Positions 1 through 11,046 of a DNA stretch of 64,000 bases are shown piece by piece (positions within the stretch are counted from its first letter, which is position 1; each line of letters begins with the position of its first letter). This stretch comes from Linanthus parryae. Taxonomy: Eukaryota > Streptophyta > Magnoliopsida > Ericales > Polemoniaceae. The stretch spans positions 29,315,001 through 29,379,000 of the forward strand of contig JALGPY010000001.1 in NCBI GenBank assembly GCA_023055425.1. The letters are read 5' to 3'. The notes under the pieces were generated by a model. The model was not told the origin of the DNA, searched no databases, and saw only the letters and a list, made by a program, of their open reading frames with translations. The position numbers and the translations under genes were made by a program.

Positions 1-2680
1 AAAATTATTCATTTTATTTTTTGTTTGCTAGTTTTTTTAATTATATTAAATGCTCTGGCTACTAGAATGAATGACTATACTAATCAAATTTTTTTGATAG
101 GTTGAATCAAAGCAAATAAAACAGGTTTAGAATCAAAACCAAAAGAAACATGTAACTTATGCATAAAGGACTAATTAAAACGTGCTGATACGACATTGTT
201 TAAACATGCAGACATGGTTAATGCAAGACGCGATCACAAAAAAGTGACCTCAAATCAGTACCAATTCGATGGAGAAGCTCCACCACACTTGAAATTTTTC
301 AGTGGGTTAAATAAATTCATTCGCAAATGATGATTGGTGGGAGGAATGCATACAAAAAAAAATCACGCATGTACATTTATTCAAGTTCTAGGAATACAAC
401 AGTTACATGATTATTTGCAATAGGTTAATTTGGGACTTCCATTCAAGGCTGGACTCTCCCTCAGAAGCTCAGTATATTGATCTCAAGTATCTATGAGTCT
501 CAACTTAGTCCAAGGGAAAAGATTTGCCAAGTTTTGATTATTTTCACATAGGACCCTGAAGTTTTCTTAAATTATAGAAAGACCCCCAATAGTTGTCTTG
601 GTCAACCCTAACTCAGAATAATTTATATGAATTCAATTGTCCATGTAATTCATGTTGACATCCTCGAGATATTGATTTTAAATCCTGACACATTTAATTT
701 GAAATTGTTATTTTGTCCTTCTTATATAGTTTGGTCAAAAAGAGTTTTCTAGGAGATCAACTCGGTGAAATTTGATAGGTAGATTCAAACTAATGATGTT
801 AGCAACTTTGCTCAAAGATGTGAAGGGTAGAACAGTCATTTTGAATGTCAAATATGAGAGTTAAAACTCGAGAGAAATCAACACCAACAGTCAGTTTCAG
901 AGCTACATTATGATCAATTGAGAAAGAATCTGGAAAATATGAGAATAAGGTTGTGAAATTGGTTGAACAAGGATTCCAGAATCTATTCAATCTCTTAAAA
1001 CTCAAAATAAACAAGGAGATATTGTCGATAAAAAATGGGAGAAATCAAGCCAATTCCTAGAATTTTTCAAATTCACCAACTTGACAGATTGAAACACATT
1101 TTGTTACAATTTGAGCTCCAGTTTCAGACAGGTTAGAGATCGATTTGAAAGATGAATCTCAAATGGAATTTAGAGAGGGGAATTCAGGGATTATACATGA
1201 GGAAGAATCAAACCAATCCATAAACATGCGTGAGAGATACACATCTCTAAAGTTTAGATAAGATACATAAGTGAAGAACAATCAGAACCAACAACTTCAA
1301 CAAAAAATTCAGGTGTTTATAGTGTGAAATGATATATCAAAGCTAAAAAGAACTTTTAGTATTATGGCAATTGGAAAAACTAATTCAATTACCAAGATCA
1401 AAACATAATAAATGAGAGAGATACTTATGCATGAACTTTCCAGAAAGGTTATAAGGTTTTGTTCTTCATCGCATACAACCATATTGAAGGGAAAAATTGA
1501 AGGACATAGAGATTGATTCACGGTTTGTGATAAAGATAAACTATGTAGCCTTATATGTTAGATTTAAGTAGAATCAAGGGGTGTTTCATTTCAGCACCAG
1601 ATGAGCAAGATACAGGAGATCAAAGTTGCCATAAAAGTTGTATGTTCAGGTTTTTCATCCAAACATCCCAACTTGATCGAACATGCATTTAAATTCTTGT
1701 TGTTGTTACATGTTCCAATCAAACGGAATCGATAGACCTTCATCCATGGAGTGGATTGATGCAATCACATCTCTAAAACATGTAAGAGAGAGCAAGAACA
1801 TGGCTGATGAATAGAGGTTCATTCTCGCCAGAAAAATGAAAAAGAGGACGATCAAACTAGATCAAAACATGTTTCTGGACTAGATATTGGTGTTGGAATT
1901 GATTTCTTATCACGCATGGCAGGTTGAAACTAAATACATGTAGAGCAAAAATTGAAGCACTTATCGAACTTCGGTGAGAGCTTGAAGTTTCCGGCAACTC
2001 TTGTTGTAGAATCGGGCGAATTGTAAACCCCATGTTCCTAAACATGATAGTTAGTATTAAAACTCCATATTCCAGCACCAACGGGTTGCTAAAAACTTGA
2101 ACCTTCACTGTGTTCTCCGCCTAAGAATGAAAAATATGATTAAAACCTCATCTGCTAGCACCAACCAGTGGTAGAAATCTTCATGTCAAGAAACCGTCTG
2201 ATACAAGATATATAACAAGCTATCACATAGATCAGCTACTCACCGTAATATCTTTACACGCATAGATTTTTCAATCTCTTCTGTAGCACCCCCAAGCGGT
2301 GACAATACTAGTCCACCCTTTAGTATACCTGGGAACCAGCACACTCGACAGTGAGAGGTGGGAAAGAGAGAACATATGCAGTATATCTTCTTCACCAACG
2401 TTATCTTCAACCTTGTTTCTTCTTCTTCTTTTTTTATTTTTTTTTCTTTTTAATGGTAATTTATAATTTGGCATTGACAAATTTACCCTTCTTGTGATCA
2501 TGGTGTTTTGATGGAAAATATTACGAGATTCACTTGTTGTTTTAATTTCAAATGGGTAGATTACCAGCTAGTTTTAAATTAGAGATTGCAACGTGATTGT
2601 TTCGCCAAACTAAGAGTATACATGGAGTAATTAAGCCAACTTAAAATACAGCCACTAGTTTCATATTCTCTTAATTACAA
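1..2680. other. Unassigned intergenic DNA
   Basis: No gene, repeat family or terminal motif was recognised. The longest open frames (60-83 codons, minus strand) have no recognisable domain and look like chance. Around 540-600 there is a line reminiscent of degraded plant LTR or intergenic repeats. At about 2045-2175 two loosely similar segments occur, but no clear element ends. It may hold old transposon debris. Confidence 0.4.
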
Positions 2681-3689
2681 CTAGGCGTTACCCCGCGCTA
2701 AAGCGCGGGATTTGTATTTTTATACTATACAAATTGTTTATTACTATCAGTAAGAAGATGTTCCTTCAATGAGTTTGTCAACACAAATTGTAGTTTGCGT
2801 GATGATTTCTTTTATTTGAGTTCAATCTACAGTTACAAAGATCATATTTTCTCTGCCCAATTCGATGTTGTTTTATTGACCTAACATCACCTTGTATTGG
2901 TAGGCAATAGGATAGGAAATCAGTTGTCTATACCTAACCTTATAAATTGTAGCAAAACATCTTCATATTCTTCCTGACAGAGAAAATTTATAATTATGAG
3001 TTATTCTTTACTAAGTTGGTATTGGATGAGATGTAGCACACCTCAAACCGCTCATTTTGTAATGTTCATTATAAAAGGCTTTGTACGAACTACGACATAT
3101 GAATGTACAATTAGTCTACCTATTTCCTCTTATGCAAACGCATATGTCGACTAATTCTTGTCAAATGAAGGAAATTATCGAAGTGGCATCGATTCATCAC
3201 ATACACTTCCAACTAAGAGCATATTAGTTAATTGAATGCATAACTATTTAGCTTAGTAAGATAAAAAAATTACATTGAAATTTAAAAATTCAATAACTCG
3301 TCATGAGTAATGAGTCGGAAATTCTATTTAGAACTTCTAAGTTGCTCATATTGGGTTGTTGTCGGTTCTTCATGCAGTGAAAAAGAAAAAGATAATGGAT
3401 TAATATGTAAAGAAGGCACAATAAGGAAAATACATATGCGTTGTCTGAATTTTTAAAAATTCCGCTTTTGTATGCGTTGATTTCCTACTTTTACGTAGAC
3501 GTAAATATACACTTCTTCCGCTTGCATATAATTTTCTTGAAAAAAAATTATTTGCTCCAAGAGCACCACATGAGCATGCAACGTGGTGCTCTACACCATT
3601 CATGGTGCTATTTTCTTGTGCTTTAGCGATGATTTATTTTCTTAACTATTTCTGGTGTAGGCATATTAGAATTATCCTAAATGTTAAGA

Positions 3690-5045
3690 AGACCAAAAGA
3701 TTAGTCAATGACAATGAATGTCTGTTTTGCAATTGTGCAAGTCATAAATATAAAGCTCCCAAATTAATAATATTATAGAAATTTATAAGAGAATTAGTGT
3801 TAATTAGTTCGAATAATTTGAAAAGTAACTCTGGCAAAAAAACTAATTCTGAATACATTCCCACTCATGTGAAGGAAAAATACATGACTTATTGTAGATT
3901 TCAATGCTATTCCAATTCAATGGTATGACGACAAATATGACACATTTTTTTCCGGGTCCTATGAGTCATGATTAGTTGTTTTTTGGCGCAAAAAATGAGT
4001 AGAAAAGATCAGATTGATCGTCACATATTACAATGTAATAAATTTGAAATATTTTACAATTATAATACATATGAAATTTAGATTTATTTTAGCAAGAATA
4101 GAAAATTGCAAGCAGTGAAATAAACGATAAATCATCGGTCATATATTACAATTTAATACATTTTATGTAATATGTATGCAATACAAATTCTTATTTATGG
4201 AAGAAATTGGAAAAAATGAAAAATATAATCTTAATTTTAAGATGTTTTAATTACCTCACACTCAATGCTCAAAATAAAATGGTGTATCATGATAAATTAT
4301 GTTTTTTTAGAATATAAATTTTACTTTAATTACATGGAGGTTACATTGTAAATGACGAATTGATACTGAACATGAGCACTTCTCTGCTTAATGACAATGA
4401 AGGTCAATGACAATGAAGGGTTGTTTTGAAATTGTGTAAGTCATAAATATGAAGCTCCCAAATGATAATAGTATAGAAATTTTAAAGATAATTAGTGTTA
4501 ATTACTTTTGAATAATTTGAAAAGTAACTCTGGCAAAAAAAACTAATTATGAATACATTCCCTCTCATGTGAAGGAAAAATACATGATTTATTGTCGATT
4601 TCAATGGTATTCCAATTCAATGGTATGACGGCAAATATGACACATGTTTTTTTTTTCTGGGTCATATGAGTCATGGTTGTTTTTTGGAGGGAAATTTTTT
4701 TCGACAAGAGATCGTCACATACTACAATGTAATAAATTTGAAATATTTTAAAATTGTAATATATGTAAAATTTAGACTTATTTTAGCAAGAATTGAAAAT
4801 TATAAGCAGTGAAATAAATGATAAATCATCGGTCATATATTAACATTTAATAAATTTTATGTAATATGTATGCAATACAAATGCTTATTTATGGAAGAAA
4901 TTAGGAAAAATGAAAATATAATCTTAGTTTTAAGATGTTTTAAGTACCTCCCACTCAATGCTCAAAATAAAATGATATATCAGGATAAATTGTATTTTTT
5001 TTAGAATATAAATTGTGCTTTAATTACATGGAGGTTCTATTATGG
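3690..5045. repeat. Tandem duplication (~700-bp unit) inside the Helitron
   Basis: A segment beginning near 3707 recurs near 4405 with roughly 700 bp offset. Shared blocks include the run before CATAAATAT (3745 and 4441), the AAAGTAACTCTGGCAAAAAA block (3821 and 4520), and the AATAAAATG block near 4270 and 4970. A third partial copy of the unit end (GAGCACTT context) sits at 5260-5292 just before the microsatellite. The copies differ by small indels and substitutions, so the duplication is not recent. Confidence 0.8.
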
Positions 5046-5291
5046 ATTATTTTTCTAATAAAATATTGTGTTAACAAATGTGAATTAAATGTATTAACAA
5101 AAGTAAGATATAATAATAATGACCTTTTAATGGGCAAATGAAAGTACCACTATGACTGCTATGTGTATTAGTAAAATGTCATTTGGCGAATAATTATTGG
5201 CTAAGTGCCAAGTGGGCATGACAAATGTCAATTTAAAGAGAAATATTTAATTTCAAATGGCGAATTAATATTGAAACTGAGCACTTATCTG

Positions 5292-5292
<1 letters not shown>

Positions 5293-5374
<82 letters not shown>
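5293..5374. repeat. Compound microsatellite (TA)22-(GA)19
   Basis: Uninterrupted TA repeats at 5293-5336 pass directly into GA repeats at 5337-5374. The tract coincides with the presumed 5' terminus of the minus-strand Helitron, whose 5' ends are often TC and AT-rich, so it may have grown from the element's own terminus. Confidence 0.97.
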
Positions 5375-5376
<2 letters not shown>

Positions 5377-5965
5377 TTTCTCTCTAGCTGTTCTTCATAT
5401 CTTCATCCACAAAACCCTCGATTTCTCATAGCTACAAGGTCATACGGGCATGAAGCACTCAATCATAAACCTATCATCTAGAAGCCATATAAAGTCATTG
5501 TATATATAAGCTAGAAAATTTAGGACATATATGGCCATACGAGTGATTGAAGAGTATGATACAGATTGTATAGTACCCGTGTTGCGGTTATCGTTAATAG
5601 TGAATCTTTAAGCACAAGACATCTATTTAATTATGCAAATCACAACTAGTATCAGTTTCTAGCTCCGAAAGAAACATTAGTATATAGAGCACCAAAAATA
5701 AACAATAGCTCAATTGACAGATGTATTTCACTTCAATCTCACTGAGAGTCAGTCAAGGCGCATGAGCCATTCACATTAAACAAATATTCATTCAAAGACA
5801 AATTTCTAAGTGGAACAGTACAGGCGTACAGCTAGATTGGTATTTCTATTTTTTTGTCTGGTACATCAGGTTGGTGCTTTAAGGGATATACAAAAATACA
5901 CAATTATTTATTTTCCTAACTATACTACTGTGTTCCGTATAAAGCAACTATAATAATATATATAT
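5375..5965. other. Intergenic DNA
   Basis: No reading frame, terminal repeat or RNA-gene signature was recognised between the Helitron end and the pentanucleotide repeat. Confidence 0.4.
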
Positions 5966-6092
5966 ATAATATAATATAATAAAATATAATATAATATAAT
6001 ATAATATAATATAATATAATATAATATAATATAATATAATATAATATAATATAATATAATATAATATAATATAATATAATATAATATAATAT
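5966..6092. repeat. Pentanucleotide microsatellite (ATAAT)n
   Basis: About 25 nearly perfect copies of a 5-bp unit, with one variant copy near the left edge. It creates an artificial minus-strand open frame of repeated tyrosine and isoleucine that should not be annotated as a gene. The tract lies about 0.75 kb upstream of the first CEP gene. Confidence 0.97.
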
Positions 6093-6785
6093 ACATCTTT
6101 TTTCAGATTTAACAAAAAAATACATCTTTTTTTTAAGATATCACATTGATAGTTTTAACCCCACGTTTGAATCTAAAAGAAAGTTTCAATCACACAAAAA
6201 GATAAAACTTTAAGACAATTTCCATTAAATTGTTTATCTCTAAGTTGTTAGAATAATATGTCATTGTTCTCCCTGTCCAAAGAACACCATGCCACTTAAA
6301 CTTTGAAGGTTTGGAAATTATGTTTCTCTCATTGTGGCCTAAGAATAGCCGGCATGACAGATATATAATTGAAAATTCATCTTAATTGTATTACATGTAG
6401 GGATTACTAACTGTTTAGTTGCGTTAAATGATAGTATAACTGAAGTTCTCGGATCTATAAGAGAAAATATATTTCAACTAAGTTAAGTGAAATTAATTGG
6501 TTAAAAGATTGTTTACACACACCCAGTGACCATTTCAAAAAATGATAATAATAGTGTTTCGAACAGCTAAAAGGTTATAAACTTGTTTATGTGAGATAAA
6601 AAATGCAATATAACTTGGCCATCTAAATAAAATAGTAAATTGAAAAAAGAAAAAGAAAATGAATTAAATAAAGGGTGTGTTGTGTATGGTAGAGCGTTTT
6701 GAAATTATGTCATGAGTTTAAACTCAATAGACGACAAACAGGTAAGTCAAAAAAATATGATTGCATAGCACAATCCCTCCTCAAT
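6093..6785. other. Upstream region of the first CEP gene
   Basis: AT-rich, no coding potential. It contains the putative promoter region of the gene starting at 6855; apart from the TATA box listed separately no specific element could be assigned. Confidence 0.4.
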
Positions 6786-6792
6786 TATAAAT
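6786..6792 (+). promoter_or_regulatory. TATA box of CEP gene at 6855
   Basis: TATAAAT lies 63-69 bp upstream of the ATG. It is followed by a leader ending in a CT-dinucleotide tract (6835-6850). The spacing fits a short 5' UTR of about 35-40 nt, similar to the other two CEP genes here. Confidence 0.6.
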
Positions 6793-6854
6793 GCAACTCA
6801 AACTTTTTATTGAAGTTGATTCTTAATTCCATAATCTCTCTCTCTCTCTCCCCC

Positions 6855-7175
6855 ATGGCTTCTACACGACCAATCTTTGCCTTTGCAGTTGTTCTGGCGA
6901 TAATAGCTAGCCATGGAATTCAATTATCAGAAGGAAGAAATCTAAAGCAAGAAGTGCGAAAAGAAGGTTCCAAGTCAGCCACGCCTTTTGAGTTATATGT
7001 TCCAAATGCGCCAGGCAAAGAAGATTTTAAGCCAACCACACCAGGAAGTAGCCCTGGGGTTGGCCATTCTTACGTGGCGGGTGGAAACACTGACGACTTT
7101 CTACCCACCATTTCCGGTCACAGTCCTGGGGCTGGCCATTCTTTGGACAACAAGAACGACGAACTGAAGCCGTAG
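6855..7175 (+). CDS. CEP: CEP-family peptide hormone precursor with two CEP domains
   Basis: 106-residue secreted precursor. Residues 1-27 form a signal peptide (hydrophobic core FAFAVVLAIIA, end near SEG). A variable basic region follows, then two CEP units: residues 57-71 (DFKPTTPGSSPGVGH) and 81-95 (DFLPTISGHSPGAGH), separated by a short Gly/Asn spacer, with an acidic tail. Family knowledge: 15-residue CEPs are released in the apoplast, prolines are hydroxylated, and the peptide signals through LRR receptor kinases. Relative to the xFRPTxPGxSPGxGH consensus, unit 1 has Lys for Arg3. Unit 2 has Leu3 and Ser7, losing one hydroxylation site. The frame stays open to an upstream Met at 6699, but that extension has no signal peptide at its N-terminus and lies upstream of the TATA box, so 6855 is chosen. 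No intron is needed. Confidence 0.93.
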   Translation: MASTRPIFAFAVVLAIIASHGIQLSEGRNLKQEVRKEGSKSATPFELYVPNAPGKEDFKPTTPGSSPGVGHSYVAGGNTDDFLPTISGHSPGAGHSLDNKNDELKP

Positions 7176-7463
7176 ATGATTTCTTTATTCGCTATCACTT
7201 TCTTTCCTTAAAAGTCTGTCACTTGTAAAGATTTGTATTGTAAAACTATTAGAAGTTGCTAATTCATATACTACTTTTTTGTGTATATGATCAAAATGTA
7301 TCATTTTTTTAAATCTCTCGACCTCTCCCTCTTCATCTCTATCGCGGATATATAGTTTTATTATCTCCCTTTATTGGGCGCAAAATATGTGTTTACCAGC
7401 GACTGTGACTCAAATGTAGAACGACTGGCGAAAGAATTTTATTACAAATAAAAGGAAACTCCA
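7176..7463. other. 3' flank of CEP gene
   Basis: 3' UTR and intergenic sequence. T-rich and AT-rich near-upstream signals follow the stop, but no canonical AATAAA was seen. Nothing else was recognised. Confidence 0.4.
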
Positions 7464-7748
7464 GGACTAGAATGATGGTTTTTAGAGTCCTGATATGATG
7501 AACTCGCGTTCATTGATACTATCACAGGAACGTGACGTGGCATACTCACAGCCACTAATTTCTTTTCAATTATGAGGGAGAAATCACACACGCATATTCT
7601 TTAAGATTTAGAGTCATAATAGAAGTGTATCTCTTTCATTGATGAAAAGAAATTAGTGGTTGTGAGTATGTCTGGTTACGTTCTCATAATAGTACCAATG
7701 AACACGAGTTCGTGAGAACGGAACTCTAGTTTTTAAAGCCCTTAGTCC
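7464..7748. mobile_element. Foldback (hairpin) MITE-like element
   Basis: The two halves are imperfect inverted copies along almost their whole length. For example GAACTCGCGTTCATTG near 7500 pairs with CAATGAACACGAGTTC near 7695, and CCACTAATTTCTTTTC near 7552 pairs with GAAAAGAAATTAGTGG near 7643. The ends read GGACTA inward from both sides. Length is about 285 bp with an unpaired centre of about 60 bp. It has no coding capacity. The superfamily is not determined because no clear target duplication was found. Confidence 0.7.
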
Positions 7749-7939
7749 TTACCGTACCATATTCAGGCTGATGAAATTATTTGTGGTGGAATGATAAGTA
7801 TTCATCATAAAAATGACTATACAAAAGCACTATTTATAGGTAGTACAATAATACAAAAATGATGGCCAAGAACTTGTATTGTTACATGATAAAGACAACG
7901 GTATATGTGGCCCAATAGGTGTGCTTTTACTATCAAAAG

Positions 7940-9285
7940 TATTGGGAGATAGGGGGAAATTCTAGCTTCTGGTGGGATAACTTGTGTGGTCGTGACCCTC
8001 TAAGAATGTCCATTGAAGGACCTTTAACCCCCTGCTGACCTCCATGTATGTTTGAGAGGCCGACTGCTGTTTCTACTGAGTTGAATCCCTTCTCTTTTCA
8101 ACTATCCAACATCTTGAAAACCATCCCACAAACCCCAATTGTTGTACCCTTGTGTTAAATGGTATATTCTCCATAAGCCCTTGAGTTAAATGGTATTGTC
8201 TTCCTCCACAATTTGGAATTGGATCTGCAAATTGTCTATCCCTCCCAAGCTCTGGTTCCTTACTTGGCTCCTTTCCCACAAAAAGTTTATACAAAATCAT
8301 TCCTAAGTTCCATTTTGCCCAATCAACAATCCTTCTTCGTGCCATGTCTCTGGTTTGGAATATGAAATCTTGCCACCTTTTTAGAGGTTGCACTAAAGTG
8401 GATAACATTTGGTCCCTCCTGGATCCACCTTCTACTTTCTCCTATGATCCTATGGCCCCTTTTCTTCAGTTGTTGCTTGCACATGGCTCTACAAAAACCC
8501 ATCTAAACAACCACTGGAAAACCACGTTCATTTTTGGCTGCTGGTTTATTAGGAATAGGAGGAATGATCTTGTGTTTGGCCACGCCTTCTCAATGATGAA
8601 TGCCTCTTCTATGGCTTACAAGATTAATTACGGACTGGTTTGCCAAGATTTCAATGAGGATAATTATAGCTTCATTCCTCCTCCTCCCCGAGGGTCATCA
8701 AGCATCAAGTGGATCAAACCTCTACATCATGGATAAAACTGAACAATGATCCTTCATGGTCCCTGAATGCAGGATGCATTGGGGTGCTATTTGAGAAGTT
8801 TATGGTAATTGGATTGTTGGATTTATGATGCGAAGTGCTTCAGCTTCTCCTGTGATTGCTAAAACCATGGATTGGCTTCTTGGTCCAAGAATGGCTTCGA
8901 AACTACATGTTCCTTATGTTATTGTCAGCACAAATTATTATTAACATGTTTCATTCTCACGATCCTCCTCACAGTTATGGTCCCATTTATCTATTTGCAG
9001 GCAGGTAGAAACTAGTTTGACTGGTCTCCGACTGCAGTTTGAGCATAAGAATTCCAACAAAGTTCCTGATCTCCTGGCCTTGAATGCGGTTTCCTCATCC
9101 CAAATTTCTATCACTGCTTATGCTTCCTCTTTATGGGCAGAGTTTCTCTAATTTATGGATGTTAATTGCTTCAAGGTTCATAAAGCCTATTTTGTTTGAG
9201 GACTGTAAGGGCTTGTGCTACCCCACTTTTGATGTTGTTCCTTAGTTTTGTTGAATGAATTTAGTTTATCATGAAAAAAGTGACC
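7940..9285 (+). pseudogene. Degraded LINE 3' remnant (zf-RVT and RNase H region)
   Basis: Fragments in several frames resemble the C-terminal part of plant LINE ORF2. Near 7953-8000 there is a Gly/Asn-Phe-Trp-Trp-Asp motif typical after the RT thumb. Around 8540-8580 a tryptophan-rich FGCWFIRNRRNDLVF stretch matches the region between zf-RVT and RNase H. From 8725 a degenerate start of the RNase H domain can be read. The segment ends near 9260-9280 with a pattern typical of plant LINE 3' UTRs (GAATTTAGTTTATCATG followed by an A run). Stops and frameshifts abound, so it is an old, 5'-truncated copy. Confidence 0.6.
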
Positions 9286-9538
9286 CCTTTAGCATACATA
9301 TCATAATAGTCCCCCTAAAATTGAGGGTGTCTTGATAAGGGGATGTTGGATGATTTATTTATGAAAATGTCAGAGTGGATGAGACTTCATATAAATGTAT
9401 GAGTTCGATAAGTGAAAGCTACTGACTTCAAATGAACGGTTCAACTGTAAAGATGATGGAAAATAAAGTCGCGTTCTATCTCAACCTGTTTCGTTGAAGG
9501 ATAATATGATCATGAGAGAAGAAAAAGGATAGAAAAAG

Positions 9539-9840
9539 CACTACACCAATTTGGGCTATTAACGACCAGTTTCATTATAACTACTGGGTTTCTGGTCGTT
9601 AATAGCAGTAAACAAAATCTGTTTTGTGTTTTTCCTCGGTCTGTCGACTTTCATATTTTAAAAGACCAATTTTAATTTTGTCGTCAGAAAATGACAATTC
9701 TTCCAAAATGCATCATTATAAACAATGTGTAATATTGTCGTCAATGGATCTAAACAAAATTTTGGCTAACTTTGGGCGTAAATTAATATTTCCTAACAAT
9801 TCGGGTAAAAACACAATTTTAAAAAATGTTACTTCACCTA
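9539..9840 (+). mobile_element. CACTA-like transposon terminus (fragment)
   Basis: The sequence begins CACTACACCAA and is followed by a subterminal inverted pair: GCTATTAACGACCAG (about 9558) and its near-complement CTGGTCGTTAATAGC (about 9592). A CACTA start with hairpin-forming subterminal repeats fits En/Spm-type elements. The other terminus was not found, so the element may be truncated by the neighbouring retrotransposon. No transposase was seen. Confidence 0.4.
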
Positions 9841-9924
9841 TAAATTGTAAGTTCAAAGTTGTTTCCGAAGTGTTAAAACTGGTTTCAAAGCCTTGAAATC
9901 GAAACTGCACAGCACTGCACATCA

Positions 9925-11046
9925 TGAACTAAGGGGGAGTTCTTACTCCTAATCATTCTCTAATCTCCTGCACTTGATCATGATATCTTATGTGATGAAA
10001 GACAAACTAATTTTGTGCTATAACATGCTTTGACCTTATAATTTTCCTAAGCTGTTTGCAGGGATTATTACCTAATTTTGTACTGCAGGAAGTTTCCTTA
10101 TTTGCTTGTTTGCAGAGTAGGAAATCCAAGCTGCAGATTGATCCTACTTTTATGGAAAGTTGTCTGGACTTACCTTAGGTTTGCATATTGAAGTTTGTAT
10201 TAAAATCAATTGATGAAATCAAGCGGCTAGCCGTTGGAAGCAAGTTGTTGAGAGTCAAAGATCTTCATAGGATATTTAGGGATTTATGTTGCAAGTTTCC
10301 TATATATTCTTCAATTTAAATTGACAGAAGACAGAGAGAGTTTCAGAAGTATAGAGCATTACACAGAGATTCATACACTCTCACGGATAGAAAAACATCA
10401 TTGAAGAAGATCATTTCGACCACTCAATCCATTCCAGATTCCTGAAGAACACTTTAAGCTTTATTGCTTAACTGTCTTCACGGTGTTCTTCAACTAGAGA
10501 TTTATTTGTATATCATTTTGTTATATTACTTAATCATGTGTTCTCATGAGTTGTGTAGGAGGAAAAAAATATATTCTTATTGTATCAAATAGCTAGAGAA
10601 GGTACTAGATAGGTTACGAACAACCTCATGCTGAAAAGAGTAAGGCAATTCTCTTGGCCTGAGATCTAGGGCTTAGCTTTTGATTAATAAGAAGTTGTTG
10701 AAATCCTAGAGGGATTAGGTCCCTCAGGCGGGGAGTAGGTCACTTGGGACCGAACTTCGTAACAAATCATTGTGTTCATTGTCTTGCTTTACAGTTCTTT
10801 ACTTGTCTTCAAAAATGTAACAAAACAGGTTTAAGTTGAAAGCTTTGAAAAGCTTTGAAAATTCTCAGAAACTGTCTGCTTGGATTTGGATGCCTAGAAT
10901 CTGAATTCAAAGCTTTGAAATACTTCAAGTTCTTTTCATTTTGTTTTAAATTCACTCCTTTGTCAAAAGTTTCCATACTCTATTTACCTCACCTCCCCCT
11001 CTAGAGTATTTGATCATGTATTTACATACCTGCATTACATTTTTCA
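9925..11046 (+). mobile_element. LTR of truncated Ty1/copia element (copy A, +)
   Basis: About 1.1 kb ending TTTTCA directly before a primer-binding-like TAGTATCAGAGC at 11049-11060. It is matched by an inverted copy at 13562-14650. It starts TGAACTAAGGGGGAG; that G-rich run could instead be the polypurine tract of a preceding unit, because homology between the two copies extends about 70-85 bp further out, so the outer boundary is uncertain. CAAAGCTTTGAAA motifs recur inside. Confidence 0.6.

Larger units (their letters stand above)
2681..5374 (-). mobile_element. Non-autonomous Helitron
   Basis: Read on the minus strand, the 3' end has a GC-rich stem-loop (about 2691-2710, arms CCCGCGCT/AGCGCGGG) a few bases before a terminal CTAG (2681-2684) followed by T, the Helitron 3' signature. 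The 5' end is less certain: a TC dinucleotide at the outer edge of the GA tract (5374), with the A/T insertion site Helitrons use. No Rep/helicase reading frame is present, so it would need an autonomous partner. The interior is AT-rich and largely a tandem duplication. A second element at 27979-29529 shares the same 3' hairpin and end. Confidence 0.65.

Noticed and set aside
3540..3600. Palindromic GAGCACCAC/GTGGTGCTC as a separate MITE
   Set aside because: Short and inside the Helitron; no flanking duplication or second copy with clear ends.
5205..5387. 60-codon plus-strand frame over the TA/GA tract
   Set aside because: Translation of a microsatellite, no natural protein features.
5925..6125. 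Minus-strand frame rich in Tyr/Ile
   Set aside because: Product of the (ATAAT)n repeat.
6699..6854. Upstream in-frame Met extending the first CEP protein by 52 residues
   Set aside because: The extension lies across the TATA box and CT leader and would bury the signal peptide; 6855 fits all three genes.
8073..8408. 111-codon minus-strand frame
   Set aside because: Antisense to the LINE remnant; no domain.
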